Shown here: positions 10,945-18,243 of the stretch, piece after piece
Layout: every line of letters starts with the position of its first letter
How positions within the stretch are numbered: the first letter of the stretch is position 1
Assembly (NCBI RefSeq): GCF_000768705.1
Contig: NZ_AVPJ01000001.1
Coordinates: 523,794-587,793 of the forward strand
Length of the DNA stretch: 64,000 bases
Source of the DNA: Knoellia sinensis KCTC 19936
GTDB taxonomy: Bacteria > Actinomycetota > Actinomycetes > Actinomycetales > Dermatophilaceae
Direction of reading: 5' to 3'
The notes under the pieces: generated by a model
Seen by the model: only the letters and a program-made list of their open reading frames with translations
What the model was told of the DNA's origin: nothing
Databases searched by the model: none
Made by a program: the position numbers and the translations under genes

Positions 10945-11346
10945 ATGCGCCTCCCCGCTCTCTTCAGCATCACGGACGTCAGTGCCCACTGCGACCTGCC
11001 CTGCGGTGTCTACGACCCCGCGCAGGCCCGCATCGAGGCCGAGTCGATCAAGGCGATCATCGCCAAGGTGGCCGACAACGACGACCCCGACTTCCGGACG
11101 CGCGCGATCCTCATCAAGGAGCAGCGTTCCCAGCTCGTCAAGGAGCACCTCTGGGTGCTGTGGACCGACTACTTCAAGCCGCCGCACTTCGAGAAGTACC
11201 CGAACCTGCACACGCTGATCAACGAGGCCACCAAGCTGGCCGGCGCTTCGGGCACCAAGGGTGAGCTCGACGCCGCCAAGGCCGACGAGCTCCTCGCGAA
11301 GATCGACGAGATCGACGCGATCTTCAAGGAGACCAAGAAGGCCTGA
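10945..11346 (+). CDS. sodN: Nickel superoxide dismutase
   Basis: A 133-residue precursor that dismutates superoxide in the cytoplasm. A 14-residue leader (MRLPALFSITDVSA) precedes the nickel hook HCDLPCGVYDP: His15 (His1 after cleavage), Cys16 and Cys20 are the nickel ligands, and Tyr23 is the active-site tyrosine. The rest is the four-helix body ending in a helix rich in Lys, Glu and Asp. ATG at 10945 is preferred over ATG at 10939, because the GGAAAGG sequence at 10931 is about 8 bases from the former. SodX next door is the expected maturation protease. A perfect hairpin closes the unit. Confidence 0.97.
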   Translation: MRLPALFSITDVSAHCDLPCGVYDPAQARIEAESIKAIIAKVADNDDPDFRTRAILIKEQRSQLVKEHLWVLWTDYFKPPHFEKYPNLHTLINEATKLAGASGTKGELDAAKADELLAKIDEIDAIFKETKKA

Positions 11347-11358
11347 TCACCCTCCGGT

Positions 11359-11403
11359 CATGACGAGGGCCCCGACACTCGCGGTGTCGGGGCCCTCGTC
11401 ATG
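11359..11403. terminator. Perfect 20-bp hairpin after sodN
   Basis: Arms 11359-11378 and 11384-11403 are exact complements with loop TCGCG. It separates sodN from the converging HD-domain gene and probably ends both transcripts. Confidence 0.85.
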
Positions 11404-11436
11404 CCCTGCAGTCGCGGCCGGCGGCTGGTGCTCGAC

Positions 11437-12735
11437 TCAGGCCCGCCCGGGGCCACGCACGGAGCGCACGAGCGCCTCGACCACCTCGGGGTCGTATTCG
11501 TAGCCGAGTCCCAGGTTGATCCGCTCCAGAGCGGCATCGACCGACGGCGGGTCATTGCGGCCGTGCGAGAAGTCGTCGAACGCGTTGGCGACCTTGATGA
11601 TCCGACTCGCCATCGGGACCTGCTCACCCCACTCGCGCACGTGCCGGAACGGCGTGGTCTGGCGCTCCATGAGGTCTGCGACGCGATCGAGGACCTCCGT
11701 CCGTCGAACGATCCGCGCCCCTTCATTCGCGATCCGACGTTGGTCGTCGGGAGCAGCCATCACCGTGGCACCGTCGGGAATGGGCGTGCGGAGCCCTACT
11801 TGGCCGAGGTCGTGAAGCAGTGCGGCGTACTCGAGGTCCTGGATCTCGTCGGTGTGCAGGCCGATCGTGCGCGCGATGCTGACTGAGCGCGCGGCCACCC
11901 TCGACGCGTGCCCAGCGGGCGTGTAGCCGGCCACCTCAGTGAGCTTGGACAGGGCCGCGATCGTCTGCCTGTAGGTCGCCCGGTTCGCGGCGTAGCGGCG
12001 GACCGCGACGTTCGTGAGGACCATGGGCAGCAGCCCCAGGGGGAGGGCAACGAGCCCGATGACGGGTGCCAGAAAAGCGACGAGAGGGCCCGCGGCGACG
12101 ACGCTCAGGGTCAGGGCCTGGGCCTCTTCGAGCTCCTCACGCCAGGTCGCCAGCACAGGAAGGTGCTTGCGGTGTGCGCGAACCAGCCCGGTGAGCACGA
12201 CGTCTGCGTAGAGGCCGGCCGCAGCCGACCCCATCATGACGATGGCGACCAGCCAGGCTGGCCGGTCGTCGTCGAGTTGCCAGCCCCAGACGCCCTGGCT
12301 GTCCGAGGGGCCGATCCGCATGAGGATGGCCGTGATCCCCACGCCCACGATCCGCGCGGCCACGAGATACCACTCGGTCGAGCGTCGCAGGAAGGCCCGC
12401 ACACCCATGGCCAATGCCAGGCCCATCGCAGCGACGAGCGTGACGACCCCCGTCGGCACGTCGAACACGGCGTGTCCGTGCACCGGGCCCAGCACCGCCA
12501 ACGCAATCCCCGAGCCCGTGGCGACAGGAGCCGCAACCCGGCCGGACGGCATACGCACTCGGAACAGCTCACCCGCGGCAATGGCGAGCACGAACGCCAC
12601 GAGGATCGCGGAGTGCGCCGCGGCAGCGTCCGCGAGCTGGGGCATCGCCGTCAACAGGGACCACGCGACCGCAGCCGCACCCAGCGACAGGACGAATGCC
12701 TCCGTCCTGCCCATCCTGCCCATCCGGCGAGTCAT
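11437..12735 (-). CDS. Membrane protein with degenerate HD-GYP domain (second of a tandem pair)
   Basis: A 432-residue protein with an N-terminal half of about eight hydrophobic segments and a cytoplasmic C-terminal HD domain. The first metal-site half is present: HASRVAARSVSIARTIG near residue 275 and YAALLHDLGQVGL near 306. The second half, HHExxDGxGYP in true HD-GYP phosphodiesterases, is missing: the equivalent place reads MERQTTPFRHV near 360, and the family's later helix survives as SRIIKVANAFDD. It is therefore probably not a standard c-di-GMP hydrolase; a sensory or altered role is inference. It overlaps the upstream gene by 4 bp (TCATGA), so the two are co-translated. Confidence 0.82.
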   Translation of the reverse strand: MTRRMGRMGRTEAFVLSLGAAAVAWSLLTAMPQLADAAAAHSAILVAFVLAIAAGELFRVRMPSGRVAAPVATGSGIALAVLGPVHGHAVFDVPTGVVTLVAAMGLALAMGVRAFLRRSTEWYLVAARIVGVGITAILMRIGPSDSQGVWGWQLDDDRPAWLVAIVMMGSAAAGLYADVVLTGLVRAHRKHLPVLATWREELEEAQALTLSVVAAGPLVAFLAPVIGLVALPLGLLPMVLTNVAVRRYAANRATYRQTIAALSKLTEVAGYTPAGHASRVAARSVSIARTIGLHTDEIQDLEYAALLHDLGQVGLRTPIPDGATVMAAPDDQRRIANEGARIVRRTEVLDRVADLMERQTTPFRHVREWGEQVPMASRIIKVANAFDDFSHGRNDPPSVDAALERINLGLGYEYDPEVVEALVRSVRGPGRA

Positions 12736-13979
12736 GACTGCGCCACCGCACTCGATCCCACGGGACCGTCCGTGCCACGCACCACCCGCGCCAGCGCTGC
12801 GATGACGCGGTCGCCATCCGGACCCGGGGTCCTCGACCGCAGACGCGCCAGTGCCTCGGCACTGCCAATGCCGTCTCCACGCATCAGGAGGTCGTAGTCG
12901 TCGGCCACCTTGACGACGTCCGCGAGCGTGTGGGTGGACCCGTCGGACTGCGCCCGGGCCATCTGCTGCATGACGTCGGACGCACCTGCAAGGAAGGGGA
13001 GGTCCTGCAGCATCGCGGCACCGCGGAGCTCCACGCCCTCCTCGACGTCGGCGCCTTCACTTCCGGGCGCCACGACGACACGCCCGAGGTCGTGGAGGAG
13101 CCCCGCGATCCTCACGTCGGCCACGTCCTTCGGCCCCAGGCCGAGTTCCTGGGCCATGCCGGCCGAGAGTGACGACACGCGCGCGCTGTGGCCCTCGAGG
13201 TCCGGTGCTCGTGTCTCGAGCGCCGCCACGAGGGCACCGAGCGCTCGCTCGCGCGCCTCTCGCTCCTCGCCGTATTGCATCAAGGCCCACCGGGCGCCGG
13301 CGAGCGGAGCGAGCGCGACCAGGACGGCCACCGGACCCATGTCACCGGGGATCCACATGATCACCACGAGGAACGCGATGATCCCGTAGGCGAACTGCGT
13401 CAGGCCCGAACTCGTGAACATGTCGACGAGCTGAAGCCGCATGGGCACGCCCTCGGAGATGCGGATGACTCCTGCGACGAGCACGGCATTGACGACGAGG
13501 TTGACGACATCGGCCACCACGATGGGCAATCCCACATGGCCCAGCAATTCGCCGGCCCCTTCGAGCCCAGCGAGGGCGGTACCAAAGATGCCACCCGCCC
13601 ACGCATAAGCGAGGCCACCGATCATCGCGGAGATGGAATGCATGGCCATGTTGAAGATGCGTCGGCGCAGTGGTAGCCGTCGTGTGGTCAACCCAGTCAT
13701 GGCCAAGCCAACGACGCCGGCACCCAGCACCCCGACGATAGGGATCGCGGCCAGCACGACGACGTTGTCGGCGGTGAAATGACTCCGCCCGTCACTACTC
13801 GTCGGGAGCCACCAGGTCAACGCTCCGAGGAGCGCGAGCACCACCAGACCCGTCCAGTCCGATGGCCAGCCGTAAAGCCGGTAGACGAGGACGCTCCAGA
13901 GTCCACAAAAAAGGACGACCCCACTGACGTAGAGCGTCGTGCCGTGCTGCCTGACCCAGCTGTCGGCAGCCTGGTTCAC
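12732..13979 (-). CDS. Membrane protein with degenerate HD-GYP domain (first of a tandem pair)
   Basis: About 415 residues if it starts at the GTG at 13979 (VNQAADSWVRQHG), the first good start after the stop of the small secreted-peptide gene; an in-frame ATG exists at 14099 but would overlap that gene in another frame. The first 230 residues hold about eight hydrophobic segments, including an IPIVGVLGAGVVGLAMTGL stretch. The C-terminal part has HSARVSSLSAGMAQELGL and AGLLHDLGRVVV, the first HD half, then lacks the HHExxDGxGYP part (QMARAQSDGS instead) but keeps VVKVADDYDLLM. It is a diverged paralogue of the next gene. Its substrate or ligand is unknown. Confidence 0.8.
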   Translation of the reverse strand: MNQAADSWVRQHGTTLYVSGVVLFCGLWSVLVYRLYGWPSDWTGLVVLALLGALTWWLPTSSDGRSHFTADNVVVLAAIPIVGVLGAGVVGLAMTGLTTRRLPLRRRIFNMAMHSISAMIGGLAYAWAGGIFGTALAGLEGAGELLGHVGLPIVVADVVNLVVNAVLVAGVIRISEGVPMRLQLVDMFTSSGLTQFAYGIIAFLVVIMWIPGDMGPVAVLVALAPLAGARWALMQYGEEREARERALGALVAALETRAPDLEGHSARVSSLSAGMAQELGLGPKDVADVRIAGLLHDLGRVVVAPGSEGADVEEGVELRGAAMLQDLPFLAGASDVMQQMARAQSDGSTHTLADVVKVADDYDLLMRGDGIGSAEALARLRSRTPGPDGDRVIAALARVVRGTDGPVGSSAVAQS

Positions 13980-14001
13980 CGAGCGTCGCGAAAGGCCGTG
14001 A

Positions 14002-14181
14002 CTACCAGGACCAGCCCTGCGCCGACCATGACCAACCGTCAGCCGCCCAGGACCAGCCGGTGGCTGTGGTGTCAGTTCCGCCCGTGGTCCCGGACTCATC
14101 GGCCGCGTGGGCGGTGGAGGCGACGAACGTCGAGAGAGCCGCTAGTGCAAGCGTTGCGGCGGCGAGTCGGATGGCGCGCAT
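14002..14181 (-). CDS. Small secreted peptide (59 aa) with three C-terminal GWSW heptads
   Basis: Read directly from the minus strand: ATG at 14181, TAG at 14002-14004, with GAAAGG about 8 bases before the ATG. Residues 1-26 form a textbook Sec signal peptide (MRAIRLAAATLALAALSTFV, then an AHA|AD cleavage site). The mature part is about 33 residues: a Thr/Gly-rich spacer, then three consecutive heptads TATGWSW, AADGWSW and SAQGWSW, the last ending exactly at the stop codon. There are no Cys residues. I do not recognise a family. The gene sits 23 bp upstream of the two membrane HD-domain genes on the same strand, so a secreted partner or ligand of those proteins is plausible (inference). No modification enzyme is nearby. 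Confidence 0.82.
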   Translation of the reverse strand: MRAIRLAAATLALAALSTFVASTAHAADESGTTGGTDTTATGWSWAADGWSWSAQGWSW

Positions 14182-14348
14182 TGGGGGAACCTTTCATTCA
14201 TCCCGGCCAGGGCGCCGGGACTGATTACGGGCCAGTCTCCCACGGTTTCAACCTGTGCGACAATGTTAGAGACGAGTGATCTGTGGAGCTCTAGGCATCC
14301 GTGCAGGGCACCTGGTCACAGTTCATCCCCCGATCTCGAGGAGTTCCC

Positions 14349-14423
14349 ATGAGCAAGCGCGCCCGCAAGCGCCGCTCGCGCAAGGGCAACAAGGCCAACC
14401 ACGGCCGTAAGCCCAACGCCTGA
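14349..14423 (+). CDS. Ribosomal protein bL37 (24 aa)
   Basis: A 24-residue, very basic peptide starting ATG at 14349: MSKRARKRRSRKGNK, then a tail reading ANHGRKPNA. This matches the tiny actinobacterial 50S subunit protein bL37 (AURKAIP1/COX24-like domain), first seen in mycobacterial ribosome structures. It is too short for most gene callers. It lies between the divergent GWSW peptide gene and the converging sigR-rsrA unit, and is followed after 17 bp by a perfect hairpin, so it is a one-gene transcript with its promoter within 14182-14348. Confidence 0.92.
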   Translation: MSKRARKRRSRKGNKANHGRKPNA

Positions 14424-14440
14424 GCAGCGCGCAGCAACTG

Positions 14441-14478
14441 ACGAAGGGGCGACCACCGCAAGGTGGTCGCCCCTTCGT
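14441..14478. terminator. Perfect 17-bp hairpin after bL37, converging on rsrA
   Basis: Arms ACGAAGGGGCGACCACC (14441-14457) and GGTGGTCGCCCCTTCGT (14462-14478) with loop GCAA. Placed tail-to-tail between bL37 and rsrA, it can end both. Confidence 0.88.
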
Positions 14479-14496
14479 CGTGCGCAGAAGTCGGCG

Positions 14497-14781
14497 TCAG
14501 CCGTCGAGTTCGAGTCGCACCATCGTGATGCGCTGCACGACCTGGAGGCGGAGGGAGTCCGGGCAGGTCTCCGAGCTGCTGGACCGGCGGACCGCGTCCT
14601 TGACGGCGCGGTCGAGGTCGTGCTCGTGCAGGCAGGGACCGCACGCCTCGAGGTGCTCGGCGACCCGGGCGACATCGCTCGGCTGGAGCTCACCGTCGAG
14701 GTACTCGTAGATGCGGTGCAGGACCTCGGAGCAGTCCGCGTGTTCCTGCAGGTGCGCCTGCACGTTGTTGTCGTCGTTCAC
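14497..14781 (-). CDS. rsrA: Zinc-binding redox anti-sigma factor (RsrA/RshA)
   Basis: A 94-residue anti-sigma factor of the ZAS family. The metal and redox residues are Cys17, His43, Cys47 and Cys50 (HLEACGPC), the H-x3-C-x2-C signature. In reduced cells it binds SigR; disulfide stress oxidises the cysteines, releases zinc and frees the sigma factor. Its start is the GTG at 14781, which overlaps the sigR stop by 4 bp (GTGA), so the two proteins are made in coupled fashion. It must also be made from the SigR-dependent promoter upstream of sigR, closing a feedback loop. Confidence 0.95.
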   Translation of the reverse strand: MNDDNNVQAHLQEHADCSEVLHRIYEYLDGELQPSDVARVAEHLEACGPCLHEHDLDRAVKDAVRRSSSSETCPDSLRLQVVQRITMVRLELDG

Positions 14782-15401
14782 GACGAGACCTCCTTGCCGA
14801 AACCGCGCTCGGCGGCATACTCCGTCAGCATTTCGCGGAGCTGGCGACGACCGCGGTGGAGTCGTGACATCACGGTGCCAATGGGCGTGCCCATGATGTC
14901 GGCGATCTCTTTGTAGGCGAATCCCTCGACGTCAGCGAGATAGACCGCCATCCGGAAATCCTCGGGCAACTCCTGGAGCGCCCGCTTGATCTCGTTGTCG
15001 GGCAGGTGGTCGAGTGCTTCGGCCTCGGCCGACTTCAGGCCCGAACTCGTGTGCGACTCGGCACGCACGAGCTGGTAGTCCTCGACCTCCGCGGCGTCGG
15101 ACTGCTGGGGTTCACGCTGCTTCTTGCGATACGTGTTGATGTAGGTATTCGTCAGGATGCGATACATCCACGCGCGCAGGTTGGTGCCCGGCTTGAACTG
15201 GTGGAACGCGGCGAACGCCTTGGCATAGGTCTCCTGAAGGAGGTCCTCGGCATCGGCCGGGTTGCGCGTCGTGCGCATCGCGGCGGCATACAGCTGGTCG
15301 AGGAGCGGCAACGCCTCCGCCTCGAAGCGCGCCTGTCGTTGCTCTGGCGTCTCGTTCGCGAGGTCCACGCCGGTCTCGTCTGAGGTCGTCTGCGGTGTCA
15401 T
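14778..15401 (-). CDS. sigR: ECF sigma factor SigR/SigH (thiol-oxidative stress)
   Basis: A 207-residue group IV sigma factor. Region 2 contains [19 protein letters not shown] and [20 protein letters not shown]; region 4 contains [20 protein letters not shown] and [20 protein letters not shown]. These match the SigR/SigH group that controls thioredoxin, mycothiol and proteolysis genes. ATG at 15401 has GGAG 8 bases upstream. An in-frame start at 15455 ([11 protein letters not shown]) would give a longer form; Streptomyces SigR is known to have such an unstable longer isoform, so both may be used. It is followed directly by rsrA. Confidence 0.95.
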   Translation of the reverse strand: MTPQTTSDETGVDLANETPEQRQARFEAEALPLLDQLYAAAMRTTRNPADAEDLLQETYAKAFAAFHQFKPGTNLRAWMYRILTNTYINTYRKKQREPQQSDAAEVEDYQLVRAESHTSSGLKSAEAEALDHLPDNEIKRALQELPEDFRMAVYLADVEGFAYKEIADIMGTPIGTVMSRLHRGRRQLREMLTEYAAERGFGKEVSS

Positions 15402-15515
15402 TGCACTCCAGCCTAGACCTGTCTCCGCTGGGGACGTCGTGTGCAGCACGAGCACGGGCGAACCTCTCTGACGACGGCGGGCACCGCTGAAGGCGGCGCC
15501 GGTGACTCCGTGTCC

Positions 15516-15542
15516 AACAGGGCCAGTGGGCGCGTCATTCCC
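15516..15542 (-). promoter_or_regulatory. SigR-type promoter GGGAAT-N18-GTT in front of sigR
   Basis: On the minus strand GGGAAT (15542-15537) is followed by exactly 18 bases and then GTT (15518-15516). This is the known SigR/SigH consensus (GGGAAT-N18-GTT), pointing at sigR and giving a leader of about 100 bases. It supports autoregulation. It also lies only about 20 bp from the start of the divergent ferritin gene. Confidence 0.82.
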
Positions 15543-15559
15543 GCGTGTAGTTTGACCGC

Positions 15560-16099
15560 ATGCCCACGTCGACCGACTCCACCTTCGTCCAGCTCCTCGG
15601 GGAGCAGGTCCGTCACGAGTTCACCGCGAGCCAGCAATACATCGCCATCGCGATCTGGTTCGACGACCTCGACCTCCCCCGTCTCGCCGAGCGCTTCTAT
15701 GCGCAGAGCGTCGAGGAGCGCAACCACGCGATGATGATGGTCCGCTACATGCTCGACCGCGATTGGGACGTCGAGATTCCGGGAGTCGACGACGTCCGCA
15801 ACACCTTCGACAAGCCCGCCGATCCCATCGCCGTCGCGCTCGCCCAGGAGAAGAAGGTCACCGAGCAGTGCGAGGCGCTCTTCCGGGCGGCCCGCGCCGA
15901 GGGCGACGTGCTCAGCGAGCAGTTCATGCTGTGGTTCCTCAAGGAGCAGGTCGAGGAGGTCGCGTCGATGAACTCCCTCCTGACGATCACGCAGCGTGCG
16001 GGCGACGACTGGTTCCAGATCGAGGAGCACCTGGCCCGCGAGCCCCAGTCCGACGCATCCGACAACTCGGCCCCTGAGGCCGCCGGTGGCGCTCTCTGA
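15560..16099 (+). CDS. Ferritin (iron storage, BfrB/Ftn type)
   Basis: A 179-residue ferritin starting ATG at 15560. Ferroxidase-centre residues can be placed: Glu in [12 protein letters not shown] near residue 19, the pair in [11 protein letters not shown] (Glu and His near 52-55), and Glu/Gln in [12 protein letters not shown] and FLKEQVEEV. Such 24-subunit cages oxidise and store iron as a mineral. The last 15 residues are variable and acidic. The gene is divergent from sigR, and its 5' end lies beside the SigR-type promoter, but that promoter faces the other way. It converges on an alpha/beta hydrolase gene with only 4 bp between the stops. Confidence 0.9.
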   Translation: MPTSTDSTFVQLLGEQVRHEFTASQQYIAIAIWFDDLDLPRLAERFYAQSVEERNHAMMMVRYMLDRDWDVEIPGVDDVRNTFDKPADPIAVALAQEKKVTEQCEALFRAARAEGDVLSEQFMLWFLKEQVEEVASMNSLLTITQRAGDDWFQIEEHLAREPQSDASDNSAPEAAGGAL

Positions 16100-16103
16100 C
16101 GAG

Positions 16104-16736
16104 CTAGCCCAGCGTCTCGACGAAGGTCCGCGCCGCGTCCACCAGCGGAGCGGTGACCCTGATCGTGTGCTCGCCCTTCACCGCGGTGACGTATGCCGGG
16201 TCGCCCAGTTCCGCACGCACCTCACCGGGTGTGCCGAACGGGTCGCGCTCCCCCTGGACGACGTGGAGTGGGATGCCGGCCTCGAGTGGCTGACGGAGCT
16301 CGTCCGCCCGCGACACGTCGGGCTTGCCCGGAGGGTGCAGCGGGAAGGACAGGCAGAGCACCCCGTCAGCCCCCAGTTCGGCGGCGGTGCGACAACTCAC
16401 GCGGGCCCCGTTGCTCTTGCCCGACAGCACGAGAGGTCCCGGGAGACGCGCGCGGCCACTCCGCAGGGACTGGACCACAGGGAGCCAGGACTCGTCCTGT
16501 GGGACGGGACGCGGCGGCATACGTCGTCCGGCAACGCCCCACGCCTGCTGGACGAGGGCCACCGCCCAGCCGGCCTCGACCAGCCCGTCGCGAACGGCCA
16601 GGAGGTCACCCCCGGTGAGGCGCCCGCTCGCGCCGTGGGTCAGGACGACCGTGCCCAGGGCGCGCGCAGGACGAACCACGTGCGCGTGCGCCGCGCCCAG
16701 GGGCGTGTCCACCTCGACGAGCCGCCGTGTCGTCAC
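16104..16736 (-). CDS. Alpha/beta hydrolase (KANL3/Tex30-like)
   Basis: A 210-residue protein with an alpha/beta-hydrolase core: VVLTHGASG near residue 32, the nucleophile elbow LSGKSNGAR near residue 106 (G-x-S-x-G-like with Ser in KSNG), VQGERDPFG near 160 carrying the acid, and GEHTIRV near 188 carrying the His. This spacing matches the small dienelactone-hydrolase/KANL3 group, whose substrates are mostly unknown. The start is GTG at 16736 overlapping the SRAP stop by 4 bp (GTGA), so it is co-translated with the SRAP gene. Confidence 0.85.
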   Translation of the reverse strand: MTTRRLVEVDTPLGAAHAHVVRPARALGTVVLTHGASGRLTGGDLLAVRDGLVEAGWAVALVQQAWGVAGRRMPPRPVPQDESWLPVVQSLRSGRARLPGPLVLSGKSNGARVSCRTAAELGADGVLCLSFPLHPPGKPDVSRADELRQPLEAGIPLHVVQGERDPFGTPGEVRAELGDPAYVTAVKGEHTIRVTAPLVDAARTFVETLG

Positions 16737-17575
16737 TCCGGCGCCCCGATGATCTCGCCGGTCATGGGGTCAACGACCCCGCGCAACTCGGACTCGGGCA
16801 GCGGGTCGAGGAGTTGCGGACCGTTGGACCGATTGCTGCTCACGGCGCGTGACACCGGGTAGGCGGTGAACCGCCCGGGCGCGGCCGGCTGGAGGAGTTC
16901 GGCGACCTCCTCGGTGCCGGTGAGCTCGGGGTCGAGCCAGGCAGCCCACTGGGAGCTGTCGAGCACGAGTGGCTGCCGGTCATGGATACGGTCGAGGCCC
17001 GGCTCCGCCTCCGTGGTGATGATGGTGAACGTCGTCAACCACGCCGCCGGGTCCTCGTTGTCGGCGACCGCGGGATCGCGCCAGAACTCGTAGAGCCCAC
17101 CGAAGGCGCAGCTCGTGCCGTCGGCACGCGACGTGAAGAACGGCTGCTTGAGCGGCTTGCCCTTGGGGTCGGTGGCAGTCGGTGACACCTGCCACTCGTA
17201 CCAGCCACGTGCAGGCACGAGGCAGCGGCGACGGGCCGCGGCCTTGGCGTAGGCGGGCTTTTCGAGCACCGACTCGGACCGGGCGTTGATCATGCGCACG
17301 CCCGACTTTGGGTCCTTCGACCAGCTCGGGACAAGACCCCAGGTGAGGAGCCGGAGCTGGCGGGTCGGCGCGGCGCCGTCTGCACCCCGAGGAGTCCGCG
17401 TCAGCACGACGGGAGCCTGCTTGGTCGGAGCCATGTTGTGATCCGGCGTTCCCGCAGGGGGTGACTGTGGGTTCACGAGGACGCTGCGCGCAGGGTCGGT
17501 CGTGCGGTCGTCGTCGACCTCGAACTCGAGCGTCAGCTCGTCTGGATTGGCCGTGGCCGCGTAGCGCCCGCACAT
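16733..17575 (-). CDS. SRAP-domain protein (HMCES/YedK, abasic-site DNA crosslinker)
   Basis: A 280-residue SRAP protein. The catalytic Cys2 follows the initiator Met in MCGRYAATANPDE; further family motifs are MINARSESVLEKPAYAKAA (near residue 95), RCLVPARGWYEW (near 117, with the conserved Glu) and RIHDRQPLVLD (conserved His). Proteins of this family form a thiazolidine link with abasic sites in single-stranded DNA, protecting them from cleavage. The length is slightly above the usual 220-250 because of an inserted Asp- and Thr-rich stretch after residue 20. I looked for a LexA box upstream and saw none convincing. Confidence 0.93.
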   Translation of the reverse strand: MCGRYAATANPDELTLEFEVDDDRTTDPARSVLVNPQSPPAGTPDHNMAPTKQAPVVLTRTPRGADGAAPTRQLRLLTWGLVPSWSKDPKSGVRMINARSESVLEKPAYAKAAARRRCLVPARGWYEWQVSPTATDPKGKPLKQPFFTSRADGTSCAFGGLYEFWRDPAVADNEDPAAWLTTFTIITTEAEPGLDRIHDRQPLVLDSSQWAAWLDPELTGTEEVAELLQPAAPGRFTAYPVSRAVSSNRSNGPQLLDPLPESELRGVVDPMTGEIIGAPE

Positions 17576-17703
17576 GGGGCCAATCTACGCAACGGCGACG
17601 ACACCGCCCCTGGACACCGTTTGACACTCACGAACACGGATCGAGACCCACCAACTACGGTAGGAGCAGGTCCACGATCCGTTCCGACCCGTGAGGAGGA
17701 CGC

Positions 17704-18243
17704 ATGTCCCTCGTGCGTCGCATTGCCCGCCCCATGCTCGCCGCGATGTTCGTCGTGGGGGGTCTCGACCAGCTCAAGCACCCGGGAGCCAAGGCCAAGG
17801 CGGCCCGCCCGGTGCTGGACCAGGCCCCCAGGGTGGGGCTGCCCGACGACCCCGAGCTCCTCGTGCGCGCCAACGGCGTCGCGATGGTGGGCGGTGGAGC
17901 CCTCCTCGCCACGGGTCACGTGCCGCGACTGGCCTCGACGGTCCTCGCCGGAACGCTCGTTCCCACGACGCTTGCGGCCCACCCGTTCTGGAACGAGTCC
18001 GACCCGCAGGCACGTGCCAAACAGAAGATCCAGTTCCTCAAGAACCTCGGTCTCCTCGGCGGTCTGCTCCTGGCTGCGGTCGACACGGACGGCAAACCCA
18101 GCCTGGCGTGGCGGGCACGACGGGTCGGCGAGAGCGCCCAGCGGACGGTGCACACCACCAAGCGCGAAGCGCGCCACGCGGCCAAGGCAGCACGCCGTGA
18201 GGCCCGACTGAAGGCGGCCCAGGCACAGAATGCTCTCAGCTGA
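17704..18243 (+). CDS. DoxX-family membrane protein
   Basis: A 179-residue protein with a GAGGAGG ribosome site just before the ATG at 17704. The N-terminal part [20 protein letters not shown] followed by LDQLKHPG is the typical DoxX opening; three or four hydrophobic segments follow, ending near residue 125. The last 45 residues are strongly basic, with repeated Arg/Lys/Ala, and lie in the cytoplasm. DoxX proteins are linked with redox and thiol homeostasis in mycobacteria; the exact reaction is unclear. Its 3' end overlaps aroA by 14 bp. Confidence 0.87.
   Translation: MSLVRRIARPMLAAMFVVGGLDQLKHPGAKAKAARPVLDQAPRVGLPDDPELLVRANGVAMVGGGALLATGHVPRLASTVLAGTLVPTTLAAHPFWNESDPQARAKQKIQFLKNLGLLGGLLLAAVDTDGKPSLAWRARRVGESAQRTVHTTKREARHAAKAARREARLKAAQAQNALS

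Noticed and set aside
13980..14099. N-terminal extension of the first HD-domain gene to ATG 14099
   Set aside because: It runs in another frame through the secreted peptide gene and encodes a Pro/Gly/Arg-rich stretch with no family support; GTG at 13979 fits better.
14002..14181. GWSW peptide as a radical-SAM-modified peptide of the darobactin/triceptide kind
   Set aside because: W-x-W recalls such cores, but there is a Sec signal peptide and no radical SAM enzyme in the window, so the claim is not supported.
17576..17703. A LexA-like box in front of the SRAP gene
   Set aside because: Only a half-match (CGAACA with partial symmetry) is present; no second arm at the proper spacing.
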